A stretch of 64,000 nt of DNA from Chloroflexi bacterium TSY (GTDB taxonomy: Bacteria > Chloroflexota > Anaerolineae > Caldilineales > Caldilineaceae), in contig JAHBNG010000015.1 in NCBI GenBank assembly GCA_019217005.1, forward strand, positions 111,531 to 175,530, read 5' to 3'. The position numbers and the translations under genes were made by a program. The notes under the pieces are model-generated. The model made no database searches, was not told the origin of the DNA, and saw only the letters and a list, made by a program, of their open reading frames with translations. Positions within the stretch are counted from its first letter, which is position 1; each line of letters begins with the position of its first letter. Shown piece after piece: positions 9,102-17,630 of the stretch.

Positions 9102-12100
9102 ATGTCAAGAGAGGCGATCCACTCTCTACACTATTATACCGAACAGAGCGTCATAACGGATCCTGGTGATCAAGAGCGGCTTTTCCAAGATTTACCACGC
9201 GATATTCCTCAACTCGCTCGAATAATTCAACATCTGCTGATCCACCCCTATGCAGTGGAACACTATAACGTTCACCTGTCGCCAATTCAGAACGAGGAGA
9301 GCAATCTGCGCTCCGTGGCTCACATGCTAGAACGTATTCGCATGATCGACCCCGATCCCCTTATCGTTCCGCGTGAACCCAATCAGAGATTGGTTGGTAA
9401 CTGTCGCGATCACGCCGTCATGTTCACTTCTATGTTGCGATATCAGGGGATTCCCGCCAGGACGCGGGTTGGGTTTGCGCGTTATTTTGGCAAACAGACC
9501 GATCCGATGAGTTACGATCATTGGATTGCTGAATATTGGGATGAAGAAGAGCAGCGCTGGGTCCTAACCGATCCTCAACTTGACGACATTCAGCGCGAAG
9601 CTTATCGAATTGACTTCGACCCGCTCGACATGCGCTTTGACAAACATTTTTATCTAGCTGGCCGGGCCTGGGAACTCTGTCGGAGTGGCAAGACCAAATC
9701 AGCTCGTTTTGGATTCAACAAAAAGTTGAAAGGCATGCCCTACATCCGTCGTAGCTTGCTCCATGATCTGGATGCTCTCAACAAAATTGAATTACTGCCT
9801 TGGGACGATTGGAGCGATATGGCAAAAAAACGATATTTGACCGTGACGCCAGAGGAAAAGGCGGAGTTGGATAGTCTAGCCAAATTCACAATGCAGCCAG
9901 ATGAATCCTTCGCCGACATGCGAAAAATCTACGATGCGATGGCTCATAGTCAGGCTTTACGCTCACGCCTGCGACTGATGGGCCTGGCTGGACGTTTTGA
10001 GACAACAACCGCAGCGAACCTGACACCCTCAGGAGCCGAGCTACTGCTAGAACAACCGGTGCACGATACAGATGCTAATTCTACCTCTCATACAAATGTT
10101 GAGACGCTGGCAGAGTTTACTCCTTATGCTTTACCCCATCTGGTTGAGTCAACGCTTGATACGGCCTTGAGTGGGGCTTCATCTGGCCATCCACATGTAG
10201 CGAGCGATGAAAGTGCATCCTTTGGTCTGGGTGATATCATCATTCGGGGCGCCAGCCAGCACAACCTCCGGCACGTGGATGTGCGCATTCCACGTCATCG
10301 CTTTGTTGTCATCACTGGCGTCAGCGGGAGCGGCAAATCGTCGCTGGCCTTTGACACTCTCTATGCCGAGGGACAGAGAAGGTATGTGGAGAGTCTCTCT
10401 TCTTATGCCCGTCAGTTCTTGGGGCAGATGGAAAAACCCAAAGTTGACCAGATCTCCGGGCTAAGTCCCACCATTGCAAATGAGCAGAAAACCGTCAGTC
10501 GCAACCCCCGCTCCACCGTCGGCACTGTGACCGAAGTACTCGATTATCTGCGCGTGCTTTTTGCCCGTACTGGTACACCTCATTGCCCCCAATGTGGCCG
10601 TGGCGTCAAGCCGCAGAGTGCACATCAGATTACAGCTCAGTTGGCCAATCTCAAACCCGGCACACGTTTTCAGATTCTGGCACCTATTGCGCGCAATGCC
10701 AAAGGAGCCTATGTCGAACGGCTCGCTTTGGCCTATCGAAATGGGTATGTGCGGGCGCGGGTCGATGGCATCATTTATGAGCTGGATAGCAATGGTGATC
10801 TATCGATTGATCAGAACAAGCGACACAATATTGAGCTCGTGGATTCAGTCGAGACAACACTCAAAGTGAGTGGAGGATCGCTGATCGTCGATCTGGGAAA
10901 TGAGCAAGAGATCCTATTGAGCGAACAGAATGCCTGTCCGGATTGCAACCTAAGCTTTGCGGAACTGACTCCTGGATTGTTTAGCTTTAATTCACCCCTC
11001 GGCATGTGTCCCGACTGCAATGGTCTGGGCGTTACTCTGCGCGTTGACCCAGAGTTGATCGTGACGAAACCGCATCTTTCGCTTTTGGATGAAGCGTCCC
11101 CGTGGTATGGCAATTTGCGCAAAAAGAAGGGAAGTACCTGGACCGTCAACAACTTGCAAGCATTGGCAGACCATTATGGTGTCGATCTGGATCTGCCTTG
11201 GCGGGAGCTGCCGGTGCGTTTTCGCCATGTAGTTCTCTATGGCTCTGGCGATGTGCAGATCCATTTTTCCTATGAGTCTGAGAACGGGCAGTGGAGAGGT
11301 GAATCGACACGGGCCACCAATGGCATTGTTTATGAAATTAACCGCCTCTTTCGTCAGACCAAATCTGACTACCGACGACGCTATCTGAGCACATTTATGA
11401 GCAAGCAACCGTGCGAGACTTGTAGCGGTGAACGGCTCTGTGCCGAGGCACGCTTTGTGACGCTGGACGGTGTGCGCTTCCCCGATGTCTCTGGATATAC
11501 GCTTGACCACACATATGAGTGGGTATCTGGCCTCCAAATGAAACTCACAGCAGAACAACTCGAGATTGTCGAAGAGATTTTGAAGGAGCTTTGTGCACGG
11601 CTTCAGTTTCTGTTGAGTGTGGGACTACACTATTTGACATTGGATCGTCCTGCTCCAACTCTATCCGGCGGCGAAGGACAACGCATTCGGCTGGCTTCTC
11701 AACTGGGCAGCGGATTGGTGGGCGTGCTCTATATTTTGGACGAACCCTCGATTGGACTTCATGCCCGCGACCATCGTGCGCTGCTCGATACACTCATTCA
11801 TCTGCGCAACTTGGGCAACACCGTATTGGTCGTCGAACATGATGAAGAGACAATGAAGGCGGCTGACTGGTTGATCGATCTGGGGCCGGGGCCCGGCATT
11901 TTGGGGGGACAACTGGTTGCTGCTGGCTCACCCGATGATGTCATGACCGATCCGGAGTCGCTGACAGGACATTATCTGAGTGGAAAAGCAAAGATTACAA
12001 CGCCAAACCATGTTCAGCGACGGACGCCGTCTGGCTGGCTTCAGATTGTGAATGCACGTCTACACAATCTCAAGAATTTGGATGTTCGAATCCCACTTGG

Positions 12101-13028
12101 TCTCTTGGTCTGCGTTACGGGTGTGAGCGGATCGGGCAAGAGTAGCCTGATCTCTAAGACGCTCTACCCTGCGCTCGCTCGTACATTGCAGAATGCGCAA
12201 TCTGTGCCCGGTCCGCATGATCACATAGAAGGACTGGACCAACTGGACAAGGTGATCAACATCACCCAAGAGCCAATTGGCCGGACACCCCGCTCAAATC
12301 CAGGCACCTATGTCAAAGTGTTTGATGCCATTCGGAAAGTTTTTGCCACCATACCCGCAGCCAAGGCTCGTGGCTACAAAGCAGATCGCTTTAGCTTCAA
12401 TGCCAAAGGTGGACGCTGTGAAGAGTGTCATGGACATGGACAGAAGAAGGTCGAAATGCATTTTTTGCCCGATGTCTGGGTGACTTGCAAAGAATGCGAT
12501 GGACGCCGTTACAATCGCCAAACGCTCGAAATTCTGTACAAAGAAAAATCGATTGCCGACATTTTGGAGATGGATGTGCAGGAAGCGCTCTCATTTTTTG
12601 CCCATCATCCCGCCATTGCCAAGATTTTGCAGACGCTCCACGATGTTGGGTTGGATTATATCAAGATTGGACAAAGCGCTCTCACCTTGAGCGGCGGAGA
12701 AGCGCAGCGCGTGAAGCTTGCCAAAGAGTTGAGTCGTGCCAGTACCGGACGAACGCTTTATGTACTGGATGAACCGACCACCGGACTTCACTTCGCCGAC
12801 ATTCAGCGTCTTCTCGACGTTCTTCATCGCTTGGTGGATGCTGGCAATACAGTGCTTGTCATTGAGCACAATCTGGACGTGATCAAGACGGCAGATTGGA
12901 TCGTGGATTTAGGACCAGACGGAGGCGACGCAGGCGGGTATGTGGTGGCTGAGGGGAGACCGGAAGAAATCTGCCGGGTCGCTGAGAGCCATACGGCACG
13001 TTTTCTGAAAGCAAGTCTCAGTCGATAA
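9102..13028 (+). CDS. uvrA: UvrA excinuclease subunit with N-terminal transglutaminase-like domain
   Basis: The 1308-aa product is far longer than the usual UvrA of about 940 aa. Residues 1 to about 300 form a transglutaminase-like (papain-fold) domain with all three expected catalytic residues: Cys101 in VGNCRDHA, His140 in YDHWIAEYW and Asp157 in WVLTDPQL. From about residue 376 a complete UvrA follows: Walker A GVSGSGKSS near 405, the Cys4 zinc module CPQC with CPDC pairs, the UvrB-contact region, signature LSGGEGQR, ILDEPSIGLHARD, then a second Walker A, EECHGHG with CKECDGRRY, LSGGEAQRVKLA and VLDEPTTGLH. UvrA is the ATP-driven damage sensor of nucleotide excision repair. The role of the extra domain is unknown. 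The start at 9102 follows GGAGG. No stop or frame break separates the two parts. Confidence 0.93.
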   Translation: MSREAIHSLHYYTEQSVITDPGDQERLFQDLPRDIPQLARIIQHLLIHPYAVEHYNVHLSPIQNEESNLRSVAHMLERIRMIDPDPLIVPREPNQRLVGNCRDHAVMFTSMLRYQGIPARTRVGFARYFGKQTDPMSYDHWIAEYWDEEEQRWVLTDPQLDDIQREAYRIDFDPLDMRFDKHFYLAGRAWELCRSGKTKSARFGFNKKLKGMPYIRRSLLHDLDALNKIELLPWDDWSDMAKKRYLTVTPEEKAELDSLAKFTMQPDESFADMRKIYDAMAHSQALRSRLRLMGLAGRFETTTAANLTPSGAELLLEQPVHDTDANSTSHTNVETLAEFTPYALPHLVESTLDTALSGASSGHPHVASDESASFGLGDIIIRGASQHNLRHVDVRIPRHRFVVITGVSGSGKSSLAFDTLYAEGQRRYVESLSSYARQFLGQMEKPKVDQISGLSPTIANEQKTVSRNPRSTVGTVTEVLDYLRVLFARTGTPHCPQCGRGVKPQSAHQITAQLANLKPGTRFQILAPIARNAKGAYVERLALAYRNGYVRARVDGIIYELDSNGDLSIDQNKRHNIELVDSVETTLKVSGGSLIVDLGNEQEILLSEQNACPDCNLSFAELTPGLFSFNSPLGMCPDCNGLGVTLRVDPELIVTKPHLSLLDEASPWYGNLRKKKGSTWTVNNLQALADHYGVDLDLPWRELPVRFRHVVLYGSGDVQIHFSYESENGQWRGESTRATNGIVYEINRLFRQTKSDYRRRYLSTFMSKQPCETCSGERLCAEARFVTLDGVRFPDVSGYTLDHTYEWVSGLQMKLTAEQLEIVEEILKELCARLQFLLSVGLHYLTLDRPAPTLSGGEGQRIRLASQLGSGLVGVLYILDEPSIGLHARDHRALLDTLIHLRNLGNTVLVVEHDEETMKAADWLIDLGPGPGILGGQLVAAGSPDDVMTDPESLTGHYLSGKAKITTPNHVQRRTPSGWLQIVNARLHNLKNLDVRIPLGLLVCVTGVSGSGKSSLISKTLYPALARTLQNAQSVPGPHDHIEGLDQLDKVINITQEPIGRTPRSNPGTYVKVFDAIRKVFATIPAAKARGYKADRFSFNAKGGRCEECHGHGQKKVEMHFLPDVWVTCKECDGRRYNRQTLEILYKEKSIADILEMDVQEALSFFAHHPAIAKILQTLHDVGLDYIKIGQSALTLSGGEAQRVKLAKELSRASTGRTLYVLDEPTTGLHFADIQRLLDVLHRLVDAGNTVLVIEHNLDVIKTADWIVDLGPDGGDAGGYVVAEGRPEEICRVAESHTARFLKASLSR

Positions 13029-13088
13029 ACCGCCGTCACTTTCGATGGCACTGCCCATTTGTTGTGTTATCGGGAGCCATACGTCATC

Positions 13089-13188
13089 GTAGGTCCCGTC
13101 TCTGGCGGGACAAGGGTCAAGACAGAAACCGCATCCAAACGTAGATCCAAGGTTCTTGACACTCGTCACACAAGGATGTGTGACCTAC
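13089..13188 (-). repeat. right member of inverted repeat pair flanking uvrA
   Basis: It runs GTAGGTCCCGTCTCTGGCG to GACGAGTGTCAA-type sequence on the minus strand and ends in the palindrome GTCACACATCCTTGTGTGAC (minus strand). It mirrors 8962-9060. It lies between the uvrA stop and the convergent peptidase gene. Confidence 0.7.
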
Positions 13189-13226
13189 GATTTAGCCGTT
13201 TCTGTCACAACTGAGATAACGCTCCA

Positions 13227-13886
13227 CTATTCTTGGACAAAAGAAATATTGACGACATCACCAAAAAATTCGATCTTGTCATCTTCAACGACTATTCCCG
13301 CTCCATCAGGACAGGCATAGACAGGCGTTATGTGGCATTGAGCATAGGTTTGTAAATCCGAGAGCGTGGCTTCTATTTTTCCAAAATGAGGCACAATAGC
13401 GAAATCAACGAGACTCAACGCATCAAGACCAACCACGGCACCGAATTTGGCATCGCCACACAGCGCTGCAGTACCGATTTCTGGGGTCATGAGGATAGCA
13501 CCTGCACTGACACCAATCAGCACGCCTCCTTGTGCTACATAGTGCCTGAGCGTCTCGACTAAATTCCGCTCCTTGAGCCAATGCAGAAAATAGTAGGTGT
13601 TGCCACCCGACAGGTGAATCGCGTCGGACGCCAGCAATGCGTCTAACTTTTTGGGGTCGTATCCCTCGTCAAGATTCACATACGGAGATAGGTCAACACC
13701 GTATCGAGCATAGTAAGATTGCCGCGCTCGATAGTATCCATCGGCGGTACTCTCTTTCTTTCCCTTGGATGGAATATAGCCAATTCGTGGATGATCCTTA
13801 TCAATGAGCGTCAACAACCGTTGATCTATCATTTTCGTCTCAGGATACAATTGTTCGCTGTAAAGTACCAATTTACGGGCAGTCAT
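13227..13886 (-). CDS. peptidase S51 (dipeptidase E/cyanophycinase-like)
   Basis: The 219-aa product is a class-I glutamine-amidotransferase-like fold protein of the S51 type. The nucleophile is Ser127 in GVSAGA, preceded by HLSGGNTYYFL, a standard S51 strand-turn. The candidate histidine is in IVPHFGK and the acidic context follows. S51 enzymes hydrolyse Asp-X dipeptides or related substrates in the cytoplasm, and no signal peptide is present here. It is followed five bases downstream by nothing else on this strand and lies just downstream of the alcohol dehydrogenase gene (stop-to-start gap 5 bases), so the two are probably co-transcribed. Confidence 0.88.
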   Translation of the reverse strand: MTARKLVLYSEQLYPETKMIDQRLLTLIDKDHPRIGYIPSKGKKESTADGYYRARQSYYARYGVDLSPYVNLDEGYDPKKLDALLASDAIHLSGGNTYYFLHWLKERNLVETLRHYVAQGGVLIGVSAGAILMTPEIGTAALCGDAKFGAVVGLDALSLVDFAIVPHFGKIEATLSDLQTYAQCHITPVYACPDGAGIVVEDDKIEFFGDVVNISFVQE

Positions 13887-13891
13887 GATGT

Positions 13892-14995
13892 TTAGTTAAA
13901 CACGATCACACCGCGTGCGTTTAATCCAGCTTCCAGATCGGCGAAAGCCTGATTGATCTGATCCAGGCGATAAGTCTGCGTGATCAGCTCATCTAATTTG
14001 AGCTTGCCCTCATCATAAAGCTTTAGCAGTTTGGGCATATCTTCACGGGGATTGGATGAACCATAGTAAGAACCGACCAGTCGTTTCTCTGTACGCACGA
14101 TATCCTGTGCCGGTGTGTGAATCTGCTTATCGCCGCTGTCCATTCCGACCACAACAACTGTGCCACGGCGACGCACCATGCCATAGGCTTGCTCGATGGT
14201 TTTGGTGTTGCCGATGACTTCGATGGCATAATCGACACCGACCCCACCCGTCAGCTCGAGCACAGCTTCAACTGGGTCGCCTTCAGTGGGATTAACGGCA
14301 TCTGTTGCCCCAAAGCTCGAGGCGAATTCTAGCTTGCGGTCCTCGATATCAACGGCAATGATCTGTTCTGCACCGGCAATGGCCGCGCCTTGTACAGCAT
14401 TCAACCCCACGCCGCCCGTACCGATTACGGCAACTTTATCACCTGGTTGTACACTAGCCGTGTTCATGGCGGCACCAACGCCAGTTGTCACCCCACAGCC
14501 AACCAAGACAGCCTTGTCCAATGGATAGTGCTTTTCAATTTTAATGATGCTCTTATCCGAGACGACCGCATATTCAGACATGGTGCCGATACGCGCCATT
14601 TGGGGAATGGGATCGCCCGCTGCGTTGTGAAGACGGCAACTATTATCAAGCAAGTGACCAAGCCGCGCCTCGATTCCCGTGCACAACACCACATGTCCCA
14701 TGTTACAGATGGCACACTCGCCACAGGAAGTGGCAAAGGCAAGCAAGACATGATCACCTGGCTGCACATAAGTTACATCTGGTCCCACTTCTTCTACAAT
14801 GCCTGCCCCTTCATGTCCGAGTGCGACTGGTGGATCGTAGTAGATCGTGCCATTGACGACCGACAAGTCTGAGTGACAAACACCAGAGGCTGCCATCCTG
14901 AGCAGAACCTCGCCTTGCTTGGGTGGATCGAGTTCTAGATGCTCAACGACGACAGGCTTATTGTGTTCATAGACAACGGCGGTTTGTGTTTGCAT
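13892..14995 (-). CDS. zinc-dependent alcohol dehydrogenase (medium-chain)
   Basis: The 367-aa medium-chain dehydrogenase has the catalytic-zinc segment GVCHSDLSVVNG and GHEGAGIVEEVG. The structural zinc lobe has the spacing C-x2-C-x2-C-x7-C (CGECAICNMGHVVLC). The NAD-binding Rossmann motif is GTGGVGLNAVQGA, followed by AVDIEDRKLEFA with the acidic residue expected for NAD. Length and motifs fit the class-III-like/aryl-alcohol branch, but the substrate cannot be read from sequence. GGAGAAACC lies just before the ATG at 14995. It is the first gene of a likely two-gene unit with the S51 peptidase. Confidence 0.92.
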   Translation of the reverse strand: MQTQTAVVYEHNKPVVVEHLELDPPKQGEVLLRMAASGVCHSDLSVVNGTIYYDPPVALGHEGAGIVEEVGPDVTYVQPGDHVLLAFATSCGECAICNMGHVVLCTGIEARLGHLLDNSCRLHNAAGDPIPQMARIGTMSEYAVVSDKSIIKIEKHYPLDKAVLVGCGVTTGVGAAMNTASVQPGDKVAVIGTGGVGLNAVQGAAIAGAEQIIAVDIEDRKLEFASSFGATDAVNPTEGDPVEAVLELTGGVGVDYAIEVIGNTKTIEQAYGMVRRRGTVVVVGMDSGDKQIHTPAQDIVRTEKRLVGSYYGSSNPREDMPKLLKLYDEGKLKLDELITQTYRLDQINQAFADLEAGLNARGVIVFN

Positions 14996-15343
14996 GGTTG
15001 GTTTCTCCTGGCAGTCCTAAAAATTTTGTACCATATCTCAACTGATCAAAACTTGATGGGTTGAGCGCTGACATAGAGTTTCTAGGTGGATATGTTTTCT
15101 TTGTTTGAGGTCAAAACCATAAGCGATATTATCCTGTGTGTCAAGCTTAAAGCCCCTTTTAGCTGATGAATAACAAAGTGAAGAATCGAACGAGTGTGGT
15201 CTGCTGATTTTGCAATTTGACTTACAACATTCGCTTCTGCTATACTGAAAGTAGATGCTCAAAACATGATATATGGGGCATAGGTTTCGTAAACCAACCA
15301 TCGATTGTCAATCAATTTGAAAATTTGTATTGCTCTATTTTCG
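14996..15343. other. gene-free stretch with one block of a dispersed repeat
   Basis: No credible coding sequence was seen. The block at 15172-15207 (AACAAAGTGAAGAATCGAAC and on to GTGGTCTGCTGA) recurs at 15903-15938 with four or so changes. The remaining sequence is AT-rich and undescribed. Confidence 0.5.
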
Positions 15344-15423
15344 GCAGTATACCACAAATTGTGTAAGAGCCGTTTCGTCTCTCAGACGGAAAACGAATTG
15401 ATACACCATTTGGCATACCACCC
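15344..15423. repeat. degenerate MITE family A-like element
   Basis: Ends GTATACCACAAATTGTGTAA and its mirror TTGATACACCATTTGGCATACCAC surround a centre with CTCAGACGG. The arrangement resembles family A but is strongly diverged. Confidence 0.4.
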
Positions 15424-15498
15424 GATTTTCCCATTGGAGCGTCCCCCCGAATTGTTTGTAGAATATTTGTAGTCGTTCGACAAACGACGGTTGACCTT

Positions 15499-15550
15499 AG
15501 TGTTTATCCGAATAACCAGTCGAACTCACAACCACTTTTCGGATAGGGTT
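15499..15550 (+). repeat. MITE family B, copy 3 (internally deleted)
   Basis: It carries the left end GTGTTTATCCGAA joined directly to the right half CCAGTCGAACTCACAACC and CTTTTCGGATAGGGTT. About 40 central bases present in other copies are missing. Confidence 0.6.
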
Positions 15551-15629
15551 TTGTTTGACACCTACTACTTCTTTTGAAGTATCCATAATCACCTGCGTTC
15601 TTCTCTGCTTTGCGCGAGCAAAAGCTGAC

Positions 15630-15713
15630 CTGATAGAGACACCACTAAACTTTGGACAAGAGGATTATTTTTGGTCGAGGGACAATTGTCCAAAGCTTAA
15701 ATAATGTGGTTAT
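15630..15713. repeat. MITE family C, copy 2
   Basis: CTGATAGAGACACCACTAAA at the left and GTCCAAAGCTTAAATAATGT near the right correspond block by block to 4460-4544. The arms are ACTAAACTTTGGAC and GTCCAAAGCTTAAAT. Confidence 0.65.
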
Positions 15714-15801
15714 TATACTGAGCTTTGTGTGAAAGTATGGTTTTGTTTGATCTGGGTAGAGTTGTTGGAAAGTCCATGTTTTCACCATAACCGCAATATA
15801 G
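15714..15801. repeat. MITE family F, copy 2 (diverged)
   Basis: The left arm TATACTGAGCTTTGTGTGAAA and the right arm TTTTCACCATAACCGCAATATA match the arms of the element at 34149-34235. It directly abuts the family C element. Confidence 0.5.
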
Positions 15802-15851
15802 AAACCATATCCTGATAAAGACGACATCCACTTTTGCTCGAAAAGCGAGAA

Positions 15852-15942
15852 TCAGTAGACCGCAATTATGTTATTCCGTTCGCGTTGTGGGTACATTGCA
15901 CCAACGAAGTGAAGAATCGAACGATTGCGGTCTATTGAGAAT
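15852..15942. repeat. imperfect palindrome with dispersed repeat block
   Basis: AGTAGACCGCAATTATG at the left pairs imperfectly with ATTGCGGTCTATTG at the right. The right half repeats the block at 15172-15207. It probably represents another small inverted-repeat element family. Confidence 0.45.
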
Positions 15943-16082
15943 AGTTGTTTTCTGATTGCCCCTAATTGATGGTTTCCAAATTCCATAATAGACGATTCAT
16001 CGAAGAAATATGTGCGAAACTGTTTAAAACACATAGACGATTCGGACATTTTCTAGATGAGCAATCACAAGGAGGTTTTGCA

Positions 16083-17459
16083 ATGGCCGAAAATTTGAGT
16101 CGTCGAGCATTTTTGCAGAGTGCAGCAGTTGCTGCTGGTGTAGGTGCATTGTCGATGTCTGGATGTGCACCAGGTGCTACGCCAGCATCAGGTGGTGGAG
16201 ACGCCGCAGAGCTTGAATCTACGCAACTCAAGTTGATCATCTGGCCCTATGAACCAGAACTGGTCCGCGAGAATCTGGATTTCTTTGAAGAGCAGAATCC
16301 CGATCTCAAGGTGGAGATGGAGTCGACCTCTGGTGACTATTTAGAGAAGCTTCTGGCCATGTTTAGCGCTGGTACACCCATGGACACCATGTATGTGCGC
16401 GATCAGTATTATGCTTCGTGGTTCGACGCTGATTTCATTAAACCCATTGAAGGACTAGATGGTTTAGAAGAGCTAGATGCCGACACCTTCCAACAGAATC
16501 TGGATAGCATGAGCTACCAGGGGCATCGACTGGGGACCTGCTACTATACCGATTTTATGACCTGGGCCTTCAATGCAGATATGCTCCACAAGGCCGATTT
16601 GGATGATCCACCCCTGGATTTAACGTTGGACGATCTGCGCAGTATCTGTGAGACAATCAAGAGTAAAGGTGTCATGGACTATCCGCTCGAGATGGCGTGG
16701 CAGCGTCAGTCGAATGCCTTCTGGGAGTGGTGGGCTTGGCTTTATGCCAGCGACGGCACCAACATCACCGAAGATTTGGAGATCCGCATCGATGAGGATG
16801 AAGCATCCTTGGAGATTTTGGAGTGGTGGGTCGCGGCAGCCAACGAGTGGAATATCACCAACGCCAATGCCAATATGGAGACAGCCGCAACCGGTGAATT
16901 GACTGGTTTCTATGCTGAACAATCTAGTTTCTTTATGGTCTCGAAGTATGATTTGGAACGCGCCAATGCTCCAGAACGCTCCAATGCCGCCCGTGAAGGT
17001 GAAATCAATGTCAGATTCACCAAGATGCCGAGCCTAAATAAAGATGATTCGCATACTTCGGTTCATTGGACACGCATGTACTGCCTCTCTTCGACAAGCG
17101 TTGATCCAGAGGCTGCATGGCGCCTTATCTATTACCTTGGTGGTAAAGATCAAGAGGGTGAGTACTTCACAGCAAAGCGCTGGTTCTTACTACGTGGACT
17201 TGGCTTCCCCTTCAAATCACTGTGGGATGACCAAGAGATTCAAGACAAGCTGGCAGCCTTTGCCGATCCAGGACTCGTGACGCAGCTTGCTCCCATGGCA
17301 CGTCCGCGTGAAGGGATCCGCGCCCCCTGGTATAGCGAATGGGATTTGCATCATCAAGCTGTCCTGCAAGACGCCCTTCTGCAGAAGATCTCGCCGGAAG
17401 AAGCCCTATCCGAGTCTGCCAAGAAGGCGCGTGAGTTAAAGGATAAATGGGCAACGTAG
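16083..17459 (+). CDS. sugar ABC transporter substrate-binding lipoprotein (family 1)
   Basis: The 458-aa product has a twin-arginine leader (SRRAFLQSAAVAAG) ending in a lipobox-like SMSGC, so it is predicted to be exported folded and lipid-anchored. The mature part is a family-1 solute-binding protein (IIWPYEPELVRENLDFFEEQ, then WAFNADMLHKADL and a C-terminal PEEALSESAKKARELKDKW helix), typical of carbohydrate importers. The start at 16083 was chosen for the AAGGAGG ten bases upstream; the longer open frame upstream lacks one. Two permeases and an ATPase follow downstream. A family A MITE separates this gene from the first permease. The sugar is unknown. Confidence 0.92.
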   Translation: MAENLSRRAFLQSAAVAAGVGALSMSGCAPGATPASGGGDAAELESTQLKLIIWPYEPELVRENLDFFEEQNPDLKVEMESTSGDYLEKLLAMFSAGTPMDTMYVRDQYYASWFDADFIKPIEGLDGLEELDADTFQQNLDSMSYQGHRLGTCYYTDFMTWAFNADMLHKADLDDPPLDLTLDDLRSICETIKSKGVMDYPLEMAWQRQSNAFWEWWAWLYASDGTNITEDLEIRIDEDEASLEILEWWVAAANEWNITNANANMETAATGELTGFYAEQSSFFMVSKYDLERANAPERSNAAREGEINVRFTKMPSLNKDDSHTSVHWTRMYCLSSTSVDPEAAWRLIYYLGGKDQEGEYFTAKRWFLLRGLGFPFKSLWDDQEIQDKLAAFADPGLVTQLAPMARPREGIRAPWYSEWDLHHQAVLQDALLQKISPEEALSESAKKARELKDKWAT

Positions 17460-17487
17460 TCAAGTAGGATGACAAGGTGAGAAAACG

Positions 17488-17566
17488 GGAGTGTGTCCCA
17501 AAGTGTGTAAATGTAGCAGTTCTCTGACTGTGTAGTGTTCATTTACACATTTTGTGGTACACATTT
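17488..17566 (+). repeat. MITE family A, copy 3 (within ABC operon)
   Basis: A 79-bp element with a perfect 9-bp target duplication GAGAAAACG (17479-17487 and 17567-17575). Arms: GTGTGTCCCAAAGTGTGTAA and ACATTTTGTGGTACAC. It lies between the binding-protein gene and the first permease, where its hairpin could alter relative expression. Confidence 0.88.
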
Positions 17567-17630
17567 GAGAAAACGAAGTCACCCTTTCACTCCCTCACCT
17601 TGTCATCTTGTCACGAAAAAGTGAGGTTGT

